Assembly: GCA_017477505.1 (NCBI GenBank)
Contig: JAFUVQ010000002.1
Span: forward strand, 1 to 64,000
DNA: 64,000 nucleotides
Source: Eubacterium sp.
GTDB lineage: Bacteria; Bacillota; Clostridia; Lachnospirales; Lachnospiraceae
Direction of reading: 5' to 3'
The first letter of the stretch is position 1. Each line of letters begins with the position of its first letter. A program made the position numbers and the translations under genes. Positions 1 through 8,988 of this stretch are shown piece by piece. The notes beneath the pieces were generated by a model. That model did not search any database and was not told the origin of the DNA. It worked only from the letters and a program-made list of their open reading frames with translations.

Positions 1-678
1 CATGGCACCATCATCAAAACTCTGCTTTATTGCACCGAAGTCGATAAGTTTGAAGGTACCATTATCACAGAAAAAAATGTTATCAGGACTAATATCTCTA
101 TGTACCAATCCAGCTGAATTAATTAATCCAAGTGACCTGCTCACACTATCCATCATTTTATGGATAAATTCTATATCCACAGGTGTACCATGTTCTTTCA
201 TATAATCACGAAGATTGCAACCTTCGAGATACTCCATAACCATGTAAACAGTACCGTTTTCAGAAAAGAAGTCAGATATCGAAACTATTCCCTGATCAGA
301 ATTAAAACGTGCAAGACTCCTTGCTTCTTTTAAGAATCTTTCTTTTCCATTTTCAAAAGAATTATCATTTTTTGATGTGGTTGATGTAACTGTAACATCA
401 TCTGTCCTATGAACAAGCCCATTGGGATAATACTCCTTTATTGCTACAACCGTTTCAAGCACATTATCCCATGCCTTGTATGTTATTCCAAAACCGCCAG
501 AACCAATAACCACCCCTACAGTGTATCTGTTATTGAGCTTTGTCATTGGACGAAGCTGATTAACAGCTTCAGTAGGAGTATTCTCTAAATATCCACAAAT
601 TGGGCATACATTATCAGTATCCTCTGTACCATCCAAAATACTATATTCATTCATACAATTCATGCATCGTCTTTTCAT
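1..678 (-). CDS. Ser/Thr protein kinase with N-terminal zinc ribbon (C-terminus outside window)
   Basis: This is the first 226 codons of a Hanks-type kinase; the gene runs off the left edge. The N-terminus has two CxxC pairs (MKRRCMNCMNEY, then CPICGY), a one-zinc ribbon shared with the other kinases here. The kinase domain starts near residue 45 with a glycine-rich loop (GSGGFGITYKAWD), the ATP-binding lysine in VAIKEYYP, catalytic loop HRDISPDNIF and the DFG-type LIDFGAIKQ. The ATG at 678 is preceded by AGGAT at a suitable distance. It lies 47 nt downstream of an FHA gene and closely resembles the kinase at 1175-2974, so it looks like a tandem duplicate. Any accessory domain beyond the kinase core cannot be seen. 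Confidence 0.9.
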   Translation of the reverse strand, partial: MKRRCMNCMNEYSILDGTEDTDNVCPICGYLENTPTEAVNQLRPMTKLNNRYTVGVVIGSGGFGITYKAWDNVLETVVAIKEYYPNGLVHRTDDVTVTSTTSKNDNSFENGKERFLKEARSLARFNSDQGIVSISDFFSENGTVYMVMEYLEGCNLRDYMKEHGTPVDIEFIHKMMDSVSRSLGLINSAGLVHRDISPDNIFFCDNGTFKLIDFGAIKQSFDDGAM

Positions 679-725
679 AAAAATATCCTCATAAGCCAAG
701 TTGTACATAACCATTTTGGGAATTA

Positions 726-1157
726 TTAAATCCTAATACACATTTCTATTGTTCCGATAGTTATGATATCTCCATCATGCAGAGGAACAGGTTCGTTTAA
801 AACCTTTCCAGATACCAACGTTCCAGTTTCCGAATCAAGATCTTCGATACAAATCTCTTCATTTTCACTAAAGATTCTGGTATTAAACTGAGCAACACAG
901 TCATCTTTAAAAACGATATCAGCTTTATCTGAACTTCCAATGAAAAGTTCATCCATCAGATACATACCAATCATGTCATATTGATTATCTCCATTATAGA
1001 CCTCAATACTTACAGGGACTGCTCCGTGAAGATACTTATATTCCCCTTCTACTATCCCGTTAGCATTCTGGTTATAAACGATACCATTTTGTACTATATT
1101 CTCCCTTGAAGGGTCTTGTCCTTTTTTCTTTGCAGAATTTGTGATAATCCTTCTCAT
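726..1157 (-). CDS. small FHA-domain protein
   Basis: A 143-residue cytoplasmic protein without signal peptide or membrane segment. The C-terminal two thirds have FHA features: LFIGSSDKADIVF (replacing the usual GR motif), a degenerate phosphopeptide-binding segment around residues 90-97, then EDLDSETGTLVSGK and a GDIITIG turn. FHA domains bind phosphothreonine peptides, so a partner among the flanking kinases is likely. The usual S-x-x-H motif is not clear (VAQFNTR in its place), so phosphopeptide binding may be weak or lost. The gene sits between two zinc-ribbon kinases with gaps of 17 and 47 nt. A minimal out-of-frame ATG GCA TGA lies just before the start codon; whether it matters is unknown. 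Confidence 0.75.
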   Translation of the reverse strand: MRRIITNSAKKKGQDPSRENIVQNGIVYNQNANGIVEGEYKYLHGAVPVSIEVYNGDNQYDMIGMYLMDELFIGSSDKADIVFKDDCVAQFNTRIFSENEEICIEDLDSETGTLVSGKVLNEPVPLHDGDIITIGTIEMCIRI

Positions 1158-1174
1158 GCCATAGCTTTCCTTTC

Positions 1175-2974
1175 CTATTTTTTACCGATTCTCAAGGTTA
1201 TATAATGATTTCCCCTGACATGTTTATTATTCAAGGTTGGTATACCCCTGCCATAAATCGTTATTACTGCATTATCCAGCGTGTTAGGTGGTAACTCAAC
1301 GTTCATTGGTCCATAAACTGTATTAACCGTATATGTTCCCCCGGTTTTTGCTAACTTAGGAGACACAATCTGTGTGGAATTAATATCATATCCACTTCTT
1401 CTAAATTCAGGATGGTCACCTACCTTTATCGCTACAATAAGATTTCCGCGCTTTCCGCCATTGATACCATGCCTGCCCAAACCCTTGAAGCATATTGATT
1501 GACCTGTATATATACCTGCAGGCACCTTGATTAACAGTTTCTTATTACTTCTTATATATCCAGAGCCCTTACATTTAGTGCAGCTACTGTCTCTATGTCC
1601 TATACATAAAGGGCACTCCTCTTTAAAAGGAACAACAAGCTCAACCTGTTTACCGAATACTGATTCCTCAAATGATATGTCAATGTTCAATTCAAGATTT
1701 TCTCCATCTTCCGGTTCAGCCTCCTCTTCTTTATTTACAATCTTCCTGGAAAAACTCTTTACTTCTTCATTTTCTGCTTTATCATTTCCGAATCTTTCAC
1801 TTTTATAAGTATTAGACGCATTTCTGTTATTCTCATGTGAATTATTAATATCAGACGTAGCTTGTCTGTTCATTAGTCCACTGTACGCTACCGTCTCATA
1901 GTCACTTACATCATCGGTTCCAACAATCTCTTCAGTCTGAGAATTCAGTTCTTCTTCTGTCGGAATCCTGCTTCCATAAAGCACTCCGGAGTAATCATCA
2001 GCATTGAATAACTCACTGTAAAAAGTCGAAACATTCTGATATCTATCCTCTGCCTTAACAGCAAGTGCCTTCTTCAACGCAGTGCAAAATGAATAAGGCA
2101 AGGCTCCGTTCAATGATTCAGGTGGAATGAGATCATCCTGAATAATTCTCTCAACAGACTCTGTCGGTATTTTTCCTGTAGCCAGATTATAAATAGTAGC
2201 TCCAAGAGAATAAATGTCAGTCCATGGACCTATCTTCCCTCTTTTCGTATACTGTTCAACCGGAGCAAATCCCTGCTTAAGAATAACTGTCTGAGACAAA
2301 CCTTCATCATTCATCATTTGCTTAACAGCGCCAAAATCAATGAGTTTAAAAACTCCGTCCGTACACAGGAAAATATTATCCGGACTTATATCCCTGTGAA
2401 CTAATCCGTCCATATGGATAGCAAGTAGAGCTCTGCCAACACTGTCCATCATTGACCTGATCAAATCAAATGGCACTGGTGTTCCATACTGTTTCATGTA
2501 ATCTCTCATATTGCATCCATCTAGATACTCCATAACCATATATACAGTATCATTATCAGCAAAAAAATCTGTTATCGAAACTATACCCTGATTACGATTA
2601 TAGCGTGCAAGGCTTCTCGCCTCCTTTAAAAACCTGTCTTTACCATTATTAAATGCCTCATCATTTCCTGTTGTACTCGAGGTCACTGTCATGTTATTCG
2701 TTCTCGTAACAAGTCCCTTAGGAAAGTATTCTTTAATTGCAACTACTGTTTCGAGAAGATTATCCCATGCTTTGTACGTAATACCAAAACCACCGGATCC
2801 AATGACAACCCCGACTGAGTATCGATTATTCAATAATACACCCGGAGCAATGTAGCAGGCTGCAGTCGTTGGTGTATTCTCTAAATATCCACAATAAGGG
2901 CATACATTATTAGAATTCTCATATCCGGAAGGAATAATAAACTCATACATACAGTTCATACATCTTCTTTTCAT
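1175..2974 (-). CDS. zinc-ribbon Ser/Thr kinase fused to a DnaJ C-terminal domain (no J domain)
   Basis: About 599 residues. Order: zinc ribbon (CMNC, CPYCGY; residues 5-31), Hanks kinase (about 45-320: GSGGFGITYKAWD, VAIKEYFP, HRDISPDNIF, LIDFGAVKQ), an acidic linker rich in N/S/E, then a DnaJ-like C-terminal region from about residue 421. That region opens with NIDISFEESVFGKQVEL, the usual start of DnaJ substrate-binding domain I. It has one zinc site (CPLC, then CTKCKGSG) instead of the usual two, and continues with KVPAGIYTGQ, GLGRHG and DHPEFRRSGYD, all typical of CTD I/II. No HPD-containing J domain exists. The fusion suggests client binding coupled to phosphorylation (inference). The ATG at 2974 follows GTGGAG; a GTG at 2986 is the alternative. 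Confidence 0.88.
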   Translation of the reverse strand: MKRRCMNCMYEFIIPSGYENSNNVCPYCGYLENTPTTAACYIAPGVLLNNRYSVGVVIGSGGFGITYKAWDNLLETVVAIKEYFPKGLVTRTNNMTVTSSTTGNDEAFNNGKDRFLKEARSLARYNRNQGIVSITDFFADNDTVYMVMEYLDGCNMRDYMKQYGTPVPFDLIRSMMDSVGRALLAIHMDGLVHRDISPDNIFLCTDGVFKLIDFGAVKQMMNDEGLSQTVILKQGFAPVEQYTKRGKIGPWTDIYSLGATIYNLATGKIPTESVERIIQDDLIPPESLNGALPYSFCTALKKALAVKAEDRYQNVSTFYSELFNADDYSGVLYGSRIPTEEELNSQTEEIVGTDDVSDYETVAYSGLMNRQATSDINNSHENNRNASNTYKSERFGNDKAENEEVKSFSRKIVNKEEEAEPEDGENLELNIDISFEESVFGKQVELVVPFKEECPLCIGHRDSSCTKCKGSGYIRSNKKLLIKVPAGIYTGQSICFKGLGRHGINGGKRGNLIVAIKVGDHPEFRRSGYDINSTQIVSPKLAKTGGTYTVNTVYGPMNVELPPNTLDNAVITIYGRGIPTLNNKHVRGNHYITLRIGKK

Positions 2975-3030
2975 ACTCCACGTCACCTCATATTAGTAAT
3001 ACAATACCCAGCACATTATTTATTCAAATA

Positions 3031-6000
3031 CTACTCAAACCTGTCATAGAATCTGGCAAATACGGCTGCACACTGATCTCGTCTTGCCGTTCCGTTAGGA
3101 TCAAGCATATTACGTCCTTTACCAGAAAGTATACCTTGATTAACTGCCCACTGAAGGCTTTCCTCTGAACCTTTTTTTATCTTGTCAGAATCTGAAAATG
3201 ACCATATGTCTATTCCGCCGCTGGCATACATATCTCCATATCCTCTATAATCCGCATACTTTTTTAACATTATTGCCATCTGAGCTCGTCCCACTTCACG
3301 ATCTGGTTTAAAAGTGCCATTTGAGAATCCTGAAATGATACCTTTGCTGCTGGCCCATAGTATCTCGTCATGCCCGGTACTTCCCACCGGAACATCAGTA
3401 TAGCCCTTAGCATTTGCAAGGTTGCCCATATCAGGTCTTCCTGCAAGGTTATAGACCATAATTGCAAACTGTGCCCTAGTAACATATTTGGCTGGTTTGA
3501 AATTAACCTGTCCATTTTCATCAGGCTCTCCATATCCGCTAATAATATCCTTGTCATATGCAAGTTTTACTTCTCTGGCAAGTGCTGAATCTTCTGCAAC
3601 ATCCTTGAACGGCCATACTTCAGGTTCTTTTACCTTTGTACGAACCTTTGTACCTTCACTGATGGCACTTTCAAGATAATAACCATGAGCTTTCAGTCTG
3701 GCATAAACCACATAGTCCTTATCTGCTTCAAGTCCTGTAAATATACCCTTCTCCTGCCATTCCTCGCAATCAAGTGAATACTGTCCATTTTCAACAGTTA
3801 AAATCTTTATGGAATCATCAGTCACCTCTTCAATAACCGGAGCAGCCGGAGTTTCAGCTTTACCATATACCTCAACATTGTATTTTCTTTCATTAACGAT
3901 TCCATTTACACAATATGAAATATCAGTTTTTCCGGGACTGAGTGCTGTAATCACATTATCTTCCGAGACAGAAACCACTTCCGAGTCAGCTATAACCCAC
4001 TCAAATGAATCATCATCTTCCAAAGATCTGTTAAATGATACTGAAACCTCAATTCTATCACCAACATTCATGGAATTCTTTATTCCTGATATGTCAGTAA
4101 CTTTTAATTCAGGCAATTTTGTATGAACAGTGGTTTCCGATATGAAGAAGATTTCATCCTGCCACATTCCGGAATACAATACGTAGTCAGTATCGGGCTC
4201 TAAATCCGAAAACTTATAAACCCATGTCGAACCACCATCATATGATGTGCTAGAATTGGACCAGTTTTCTCCATCCAAAGAATATGAATATCCTGTCCTG
4301 GTTAAGACAGTAATACTATTATCTGTAATCCCCATAAACTCAGGCTCCACAGGTTTTGGAAGAAGCTCATATATTCTAATGTTAAAGCTTTTACTAATAT
4401 TTCCAACAGTATAGTGAACTCCAGTAATCCCTTCATTTTTAGCAGTTATTACATTGTCCTCTGAGATTTCCAGAATACTCTCATTATAGACCTCCCATTT
4501 TAACTCTTTTCCTTTTGGTGGTTTTGCATTTAACTCTATATCGATTTTAAGCTCATCCTCAAGTTCCATAGCCTTCGGAATCTCGGTCATTTTAATTATT
4601 TCAAGATCCTTTGTATGGACTCCTGTCGGCTTGCTTATTTCGCTTTCTTTATAAAACTCATGAGCCGGTCGCTTAGCATATACTTTATAATCTGTATCAG
4701 CATATAATCCATCAAATACCGGTTCAGTCTGCCAGTTTTCTTTATCCAGTGAGTATAACACTCCCTCTTCAGGAACAACCTCAAAGCTACCTGCTTCATA
4801 TGATTTTATGGTAGGCGCATCAGGTCTGTCCTGCGGAGCATAAGACGTTATGATGCATACAGTTTGCGGTGTTGAATCATCAATGGAATATCTCAATTCA
4901 GTAGTACCGCCCATAAGAGCATTAAGAGTACAATGAGCTCCGTTCTCAGTAAACTCACTATTTATAGATACTACGTCTTCATCATCAATAACCCATTCAA
5001 ACTTTTCACTATCCTGAATATTTCTATTAAAGGTGATATCAAAACTACCACTTGTTCCTACGTCTAGTTCTGTTGGAACATCTCCATATGAAGTGATTTC
5101 TAACGGAATTAAAACCAGACGATAAGTTTTTGAATAATCTGCCTTGTATATTTTCTCTGCCTTAACACCATTCTCATCTACCCATTGGTAAGCGGAATCG
5201 CTTAGCGGTAATGCATTCATATCATATGGTACCACTTTAGGAGCTTTTATTTCTTTTAATGAATTACAATTTTGAAACAGCGAATAATAATATGTTAAAT
5301 TTGTCAAATCAAAACCTGACATATCAATTTTCTCCAACATATCGCACCCCCAGAACATTTGTTTAATTAATTCAATTTGGGAAGTCATAAAACTACTGAT
5401 GTCAAGTTGTGACAAAGATTTACATCCAGTAAACATATTTGCCATAGATTTAACTTTTTCTGTGTTGAAATTTCTTAAATCAAGATATTTAAGGTTTTCG
5501 CATAAACAGAACATGCCTGCCATATTAGTTACATTTGAAGTATTAAACCCATTTAAATCAATACTGGAAAAACCACAACCGCCAAACATTGCAACCATAG
5601 AAACCACATTTGATGTATCAAACTTACTAACATCTAAATCTGTAAGCAAGCTGCATCCGCTGAACATAAGGTTCATGTCAGTCACCTTGAATGTGTCCAA
5701 ATTTTCCAAATTCAACTTTTCTATACTACAACAACCATAAAACATTTCCGACATATCAGTAACATCAGAAGTATCTAGCTTATCCAGATTTATACTTTTT
5801 ATCATTTTACATCCATAAAACATCCCTTTAGTTGATGTAATCCCTCTCACATTTACAGCTGCACTCTTTATCAAATCAGAATATCTAAGCCATTCCGCAT
5901 TAAGACTGATAACATTATCAATTGGGCTTTCATAAGTATATCTGGTGTAATCACCAGTCCCCCATATTTTAAGCAACCCATCTTCATTTATACTCCAATT

Positions 6001-8730
6001 CAAATCTCCTGAGATGCCACTTTGAATAATTGAACTTGCTTTTGTTCTAACTCTTACAGGATTGCTTACATCACTTTCTCGATAATAACCGTTTGCATCC
6101 TTCTTGGCATAAACATCATACGATGTATCCTGATCCAACCATTCAAAAACGCCTTCACTCTGCCAGGTTTCCTTATCAAGTGAATATAACATACCCACCT
6201 CTGCATCCACTTCTATTACTTCAGACGTAATAGACTTAATTGAAGGAGCAGCTGGTTTATCATATTTACCATAGACTTTTACTGTATATTTAGTGTCAGA
6301 TATTTTTCCGTTAATACTGCAAGAAACAGTAGTTTCTCCCGGTTTTTCGCCAGGATAAACCGTAGAAAACCAATTATTATTATCGTAACCCGTATTGACT
6401 ATATGCAGCATATCAGGATCATCAACAATCCATTCCAATGAGTCATTATCATAAATGGTTCTGTTGAATGAACTATGAATACCATATCCCGGTACAGTCA
6501 CGCTCACTTCTTGTGGTAAACCAACAACGTTTAACAATACTAGTTCATTCGAAGTCTTATTATCTCTAAAGTATTGTTTTACAGTCGTAGACTTAAGGAC
6601 TGTATTATTAACATCCTTACCTGTCTCATCTAACCAACAATATTCATCAGAAATCGGAAGTAGTTCTAAGTCTTCTTCAACATTTGTCGGAGCTATCAAC
6701 TTTCTTAAAGAATTACAGCCAAAGAATAACCCATCCACATTGCAAGCACTTGATATCCTAAAGCTGCTCATATCAATTTCTGAAATTGTTCCACAGTTAT
6801 AAAACATGTTACGCAGATTTGATGCATTTGAAATCTCAGAAGCATCCGAAAACTCAACATGTTCTAATGCTCCGCACTCCTTAAACATTGAATTCATATT
6901 GGAAGCATTTTCCAAAGAACCAAGCTTTATACTCTTAAGATTGGTGCATGCATTAAACATTCCATTAGTTTTTAAGACATTAGATGTATCATTATCACTC
7001 ATGTCTACTCGATCCAATGTTGTGCAAGATCCAAACATATTACTCATATCCGTAACATTAGCTGTATCAATCCCTTCAAAATTAACAGACCTTAATGCAT
7101 TACAAGAATTAAACATCAAGCTCATATCTGAAACTGAGGATGTGTTCAGCGAATAAATCTCAATCCCTTCCATATATTTGCAGCCTGCGAACATACTGTT
7201 AGCAGTAACTAAAGATACAACGTTAACGTAAGCTCCTTTTATGTCATCAGAATAAGCAGTCCAAACTGGTTCTTTAACAGATGCGCTTCTTCTATAATCA
7301 CCAGCCCCCCAAATTCTAAGTAATCCATCCTCATCTATACTCCAGTTAAGATCGCCAGAAAGTCCACTATTAATAATTACCTTATCACTAATTCTATTTG
7401 TATGAACTCTTAAAGGTTCACTTATGTCACTTTCATGATAATATCCACCCTCAATTCTTTTAGCGTAAACATAATAATCCGTATCAGGCTCCAGCTCATC
7501 AAAAAGAGAATTCATCTGCCAGTTTGTTTTGTCCAATGAATAAAGAATTCCTGCTTCCGTTACCACCTCAATTTCAGTTGAGCCAAAGGTCTTTATATGA
7601 GGAACGTCCGGTGTGTCGCGCTTTCCATATACATTAACATCAAAATCATATGGCCAGCGATTTCCATTTAAGTAAATATGCAAAACTGCATTACCTGGTT
7701 GAAGTGCAGTCATCTTATTGCCGGAAACTGACAACACATCAGGATTATCACATACCCACTCAACTGTATCACCTTCCATAAGCTCTCTATTATAGGTAGC
7801 ATATATAAAAGAAATATCACCAACATCCATTTCTTCCGTAATATCTATTGAATCAAGTTCAAGCGGTCTGACATCTTTTTCCCATACAGCAGTAAATGAC
7901 ATATCCCTACTCGGAATCATTACACTTAATTCATCTTCACTCAGTATAGACTCTGTGTTATTTATTTCTACCCATCCAGCGAGTATATATCCATCTTTAG
8001 AAATAAATTTTGAATCAGGATATGCACATTTTACACTGTCCCCTTGAAAAACCACATAGTCCGTGCCTGCCTCAGATGGATCTACGCTTTCACCACCATT
8101 AAAATCATAATACAGATTATAAACGTATCCATACTCAGCATTGAGATTCATATCCTTATTAGCTTTAAGTTCAGGGGAATACTCATGCCTATCAGATCTC
8201 CCAATAGCCTCATAAAACTCAGATGTGTCTGCATCTCTCCATCCCGAAAACACCTTGTCGCTATCTTTCATAAACGGTATTTCTGGATAGATATTTAATC
8301 CTTTCTCTATAAACCTTCCATCTTCTGAGTTCCAGGCTTGAAAATAACCACCATTTGCATTAAATTGACATGCAATCAAATCTCCCTCTTTCCATTTTGC
8401 CTGCAGGCACATATCCCCATTAATTATGATTTCCATAAAAAGACGGCTATAAAATTCTGATGTCTCAACATCAATCCAACCTATATGAGTGAAACCATCT
8501 TTTGTTATCTGTTTTATATCACTCAACAGTTCTTTTATATTATCACCCTTATGACAGACTATTGAGTATTCCTCATACTGCTCGTCATTTACATCCAGTA
8601 TAGTTCCCCCATTAGCCAAAAGCTTTACTATGCAAATATCATCTTCTTCATCCGCGAATGAATTAAATGGTATCAACTGAATAATCATAATAGCTATTAA
8701 AAGCATTGAAATCACTTTTTTAACCTTCAT
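3031..8730 (-). CDS. giant secreted SLH-anchored surface protein with InlB-type and BspA-type repeats
   Basis: 1,899 residues with a clear signal peptide (MKVKKVISMLLIAIMIIQLI, cleavage near FADEE). Residues about 30-290 hold InlB B-type (Listeria-Bacteroides) repeats recognised by ANGG...W and F.AVWEK endings. Two blocks of BspA-type DUF285 repeats follow (about 460-693 and 910-1177) with the pattern FDTSNVTDM..MF.GC. They alternate with Ig-like segments (FEWVIDDEDVVSI type) and Fn3-like segments ending in YSLDKENWQ and DTDYKVYAKR. The last 200 residues are three S-layer homology domains, which anchor to pyruvylated cell-wall polymer. GGAGG at 8739-8743 fits the ATG at 8730. It is the first gene behind the riboswitch-terminator leader at 8744-8917, so it is probably controlled by c-di-GMP. 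Ligand unknown; adhesion is the usual role of such repeats. Confidence 0.92.
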   Translation of the reverse strand: MKVKKVISMLLIAIMIIQLIPFNSFADEEDDICIVKLLANGGTILDVNDEQYEEYSIVCHKGDNIKELLSDIKQITKDGFTHIGWIDVETSEFYSRLFMEIIINGDMCLQAKWKEGDLIACQFNANGGYFQAWNSEDGRFIEKGLNIYPEIPFMKDSDKVFSGWRDADTSEFYEAIGRSDRHEYSPELKANKDMNLNAEYGYVYNLYYDFNGGESVDPSEAGTDYVVFQGDSVKCAYPDSKFISKDGYILAGWVEINNTESILSEDELSVMIPSRDMSFTAVWEKDVRPLELDSIDITEEMDVGDISFIYATYNRELMEGDTVEWVCDNPDVLSVSGNKMTALQPGNAVLHIYLNGNRWPYDFDVNVYGKRDTPDVPHIKTFGSTEIEVVTEAGILYSLDKTNWQMNSLFDELEPDTDYYVYAKRIEGGYYHESDISEPLRVHTNRISDKVIINSGLSGDLNWSIDEDGLLRIWGAGDYRRSASVKEPVWTAYSDDIKGAYVNVVSLVTANSMFAGCKYMEGIEIYSLNTSSVSDMSLMFNSCNALRSVNFEGIDTANVTDMSNMFGSCTTLDRVDMSDNDTSNVLKTNGMFNACTNLKSIKLGSLENASNMNSMFKECGALEHVEFSDASEISNASNLRNMFYNCGTISEIDMSSFRISSACNVDGLFFGCNSLRKLIAPTNVEEDLELLPISDEYCWLDETGKDVNNTVLKSTTVKQYFRDNKTSNELVLLNVVGLPQEVSVTVPGYGIHSSFNRTIYDNDSLEWIVDDPDMLHIVNTGYDNNNWFSTVYPGEKPGETTVSCSINGKISDTKYTVKVYGKYDKPAAPSIKSITSEVIEVDAEVGMLYSLDKETWQSEGVFEWLDQDTSYDVYAKKDANGYYRESDVSNPVRVRTKASSIIQSGISGDLNWSINEDGLLKIWGTGDYTRYTYESPIDNVISLNAEWLRYSDLIKSAAVNVRGITSTKGMFYGCKMIKSINLDKLDTSDVTDMSEMFYGCCSIEKLNLENLDTFKVTDMNLMFSGCSLLTDLDVSKFDTSNVVSMVAMFGGCGFSSIDLNGFNTSNVTNMAGMFCLCENLKYLDLRNFNTEKVKSMANMFTGCKSLSQLDISSFMTSQIELIKQMFWGCDMLEKIDMSGFDLTNLTYYYSLFQNCNSLKEIKAPKVVPYDMNALPLSDSAYQWVDENGVKAEKIYKADYSKTYRLVLIPLEITSYGDVPTELDVGTSGSFDITFNRNIQDSEKFEWVIDDEDVVSINSEFTENGAHCTLNALMGGTTELRYSIDDSTPQTVCIITSYAPQDRPDAPTIKSYEAGSFEVVPEEGVLYSLDKENWQTEPVFDGLYADTDYKVYAKRPAHEFYKESEISKPTGVHTKDLEIIKMTEIPKAMELEDELKIDIELNAKPPKGKELKWEVYNESILEISEDNVITAKNEGITGVHYTVGNISKSFNIRIYELLPKPVEPEFMGITDNSITVLTRTGYSYSLDGENWSNSSTSYDGGSTWVYKFSDLEPDTDYVLYSGMWQDEIFFISETTVHTKLPELKVTDISGIKNSMNVGDRIEVSVSFNRSLEDDDSFEWVIADSEVVSVSEDNVITALSPGKTDISYCVNGIVNERKYNVEVYGKAETPAAPVIEEVTDDSIKILTVENGQYSLDCEEWQEKGIFTGLEADKDYVVYARLKAHGYYLESAISEGTKVRTKVKEPEVWPFKDVAEDSALAREVKLAYDKDIISGYGEPDENGQVNFKPAKYVTRAQFAIMVYNLAGRPDMGNLANAKGYTDVPVGSTGHDEILWASSKGIISGFSNGTFKPDREVGRAQMAIMLKKYADYRGYGDMYASGGIDIWSFSDSDKIKKGSEESLQWAVNQGILSGKGRNMLDPNGTARRDQCAAVFARFYDRFE

Positions 8731-8743
8731 CCTTTTAACCTCC

Positions 8744-8781
8744 CAAAAAAACAGAAAAGCGCCATATATAAATATGACGCT
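8744..8781 (-). terminator. intrinsic terminator of the riboswitch leader
   Basis: On the minus strand a 10-bp stem (AGCGTCAT..., one G-U pair) with a TTAT loop spans 8758-8781 and is followed by a long T-rich tract. It ends directly before the ribosome binding site of the 1,899-residue surface protein. Its place between aptamer and gene makes it the likely expression platform of the riboswitch. Confidence 0.88.
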
Positions 8782-8789
8782 AAACTACC

Positions 8790-8870
8790 GGATAAAGTGC
8801 AACTGGCTGCCATTGATTAATCCTTTAGGCCCTATAGCTTTGCGCCGCAAGGTTTCCCTTGTTTTGCTTA
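8790..8870 (-). promoter_or_regulatory. c-di-GMP-I (GEMM-I) riboswitch aptamer
   Basis: The minus strand carries the GEMM-I signatures in order: AAGGGAAACC (the GAAA tetraloop hairpin), GCGCAAAGCTATAGGGCCTA (8831-8845 region), and GGCAGCCAGTTGC closing P1 with an upstream GCAA (8864-8867 with 8799-8802). This agrees with the known class-I c-di-GMP aptamer. The predicted transcription start is near 8883, only a few bases upstream of the aptamer. Whether ligand turns expression on or off cannot be read by eye. Confidence 0.9.
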
Positions 8871-8889
8871 ATAACGATAACTACTTACA

Positions 8890-8917
8890 ATTATAGTCAT
8901 TATAATGACCATGTCAA
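8890..8917 (-). promoter_or_regulatory. consensus sigma-A promoter with palindromic operator in the spacer
   Basis: Minus strand: TTGACA (8912-8917), 16-nt spacer, TATAAT (8890-8895). The spacer and both box edges form the palindrome ATAGTCA-N6-TGACCAT on the plus strand (8893-8912). The same layout occurs at 38465-38492, including the flanking GTCAA. The position over the promoter spacer suggests a repressor operator, probably for the HTH protein at 38663-38881. Confidence 0.85.
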
Positions 8918-8988
8918 CGACAACAACATGTTAATTATATGCGAATACTGAAAATAACGCACTCTACGATAATAGTATATTTCTATAG

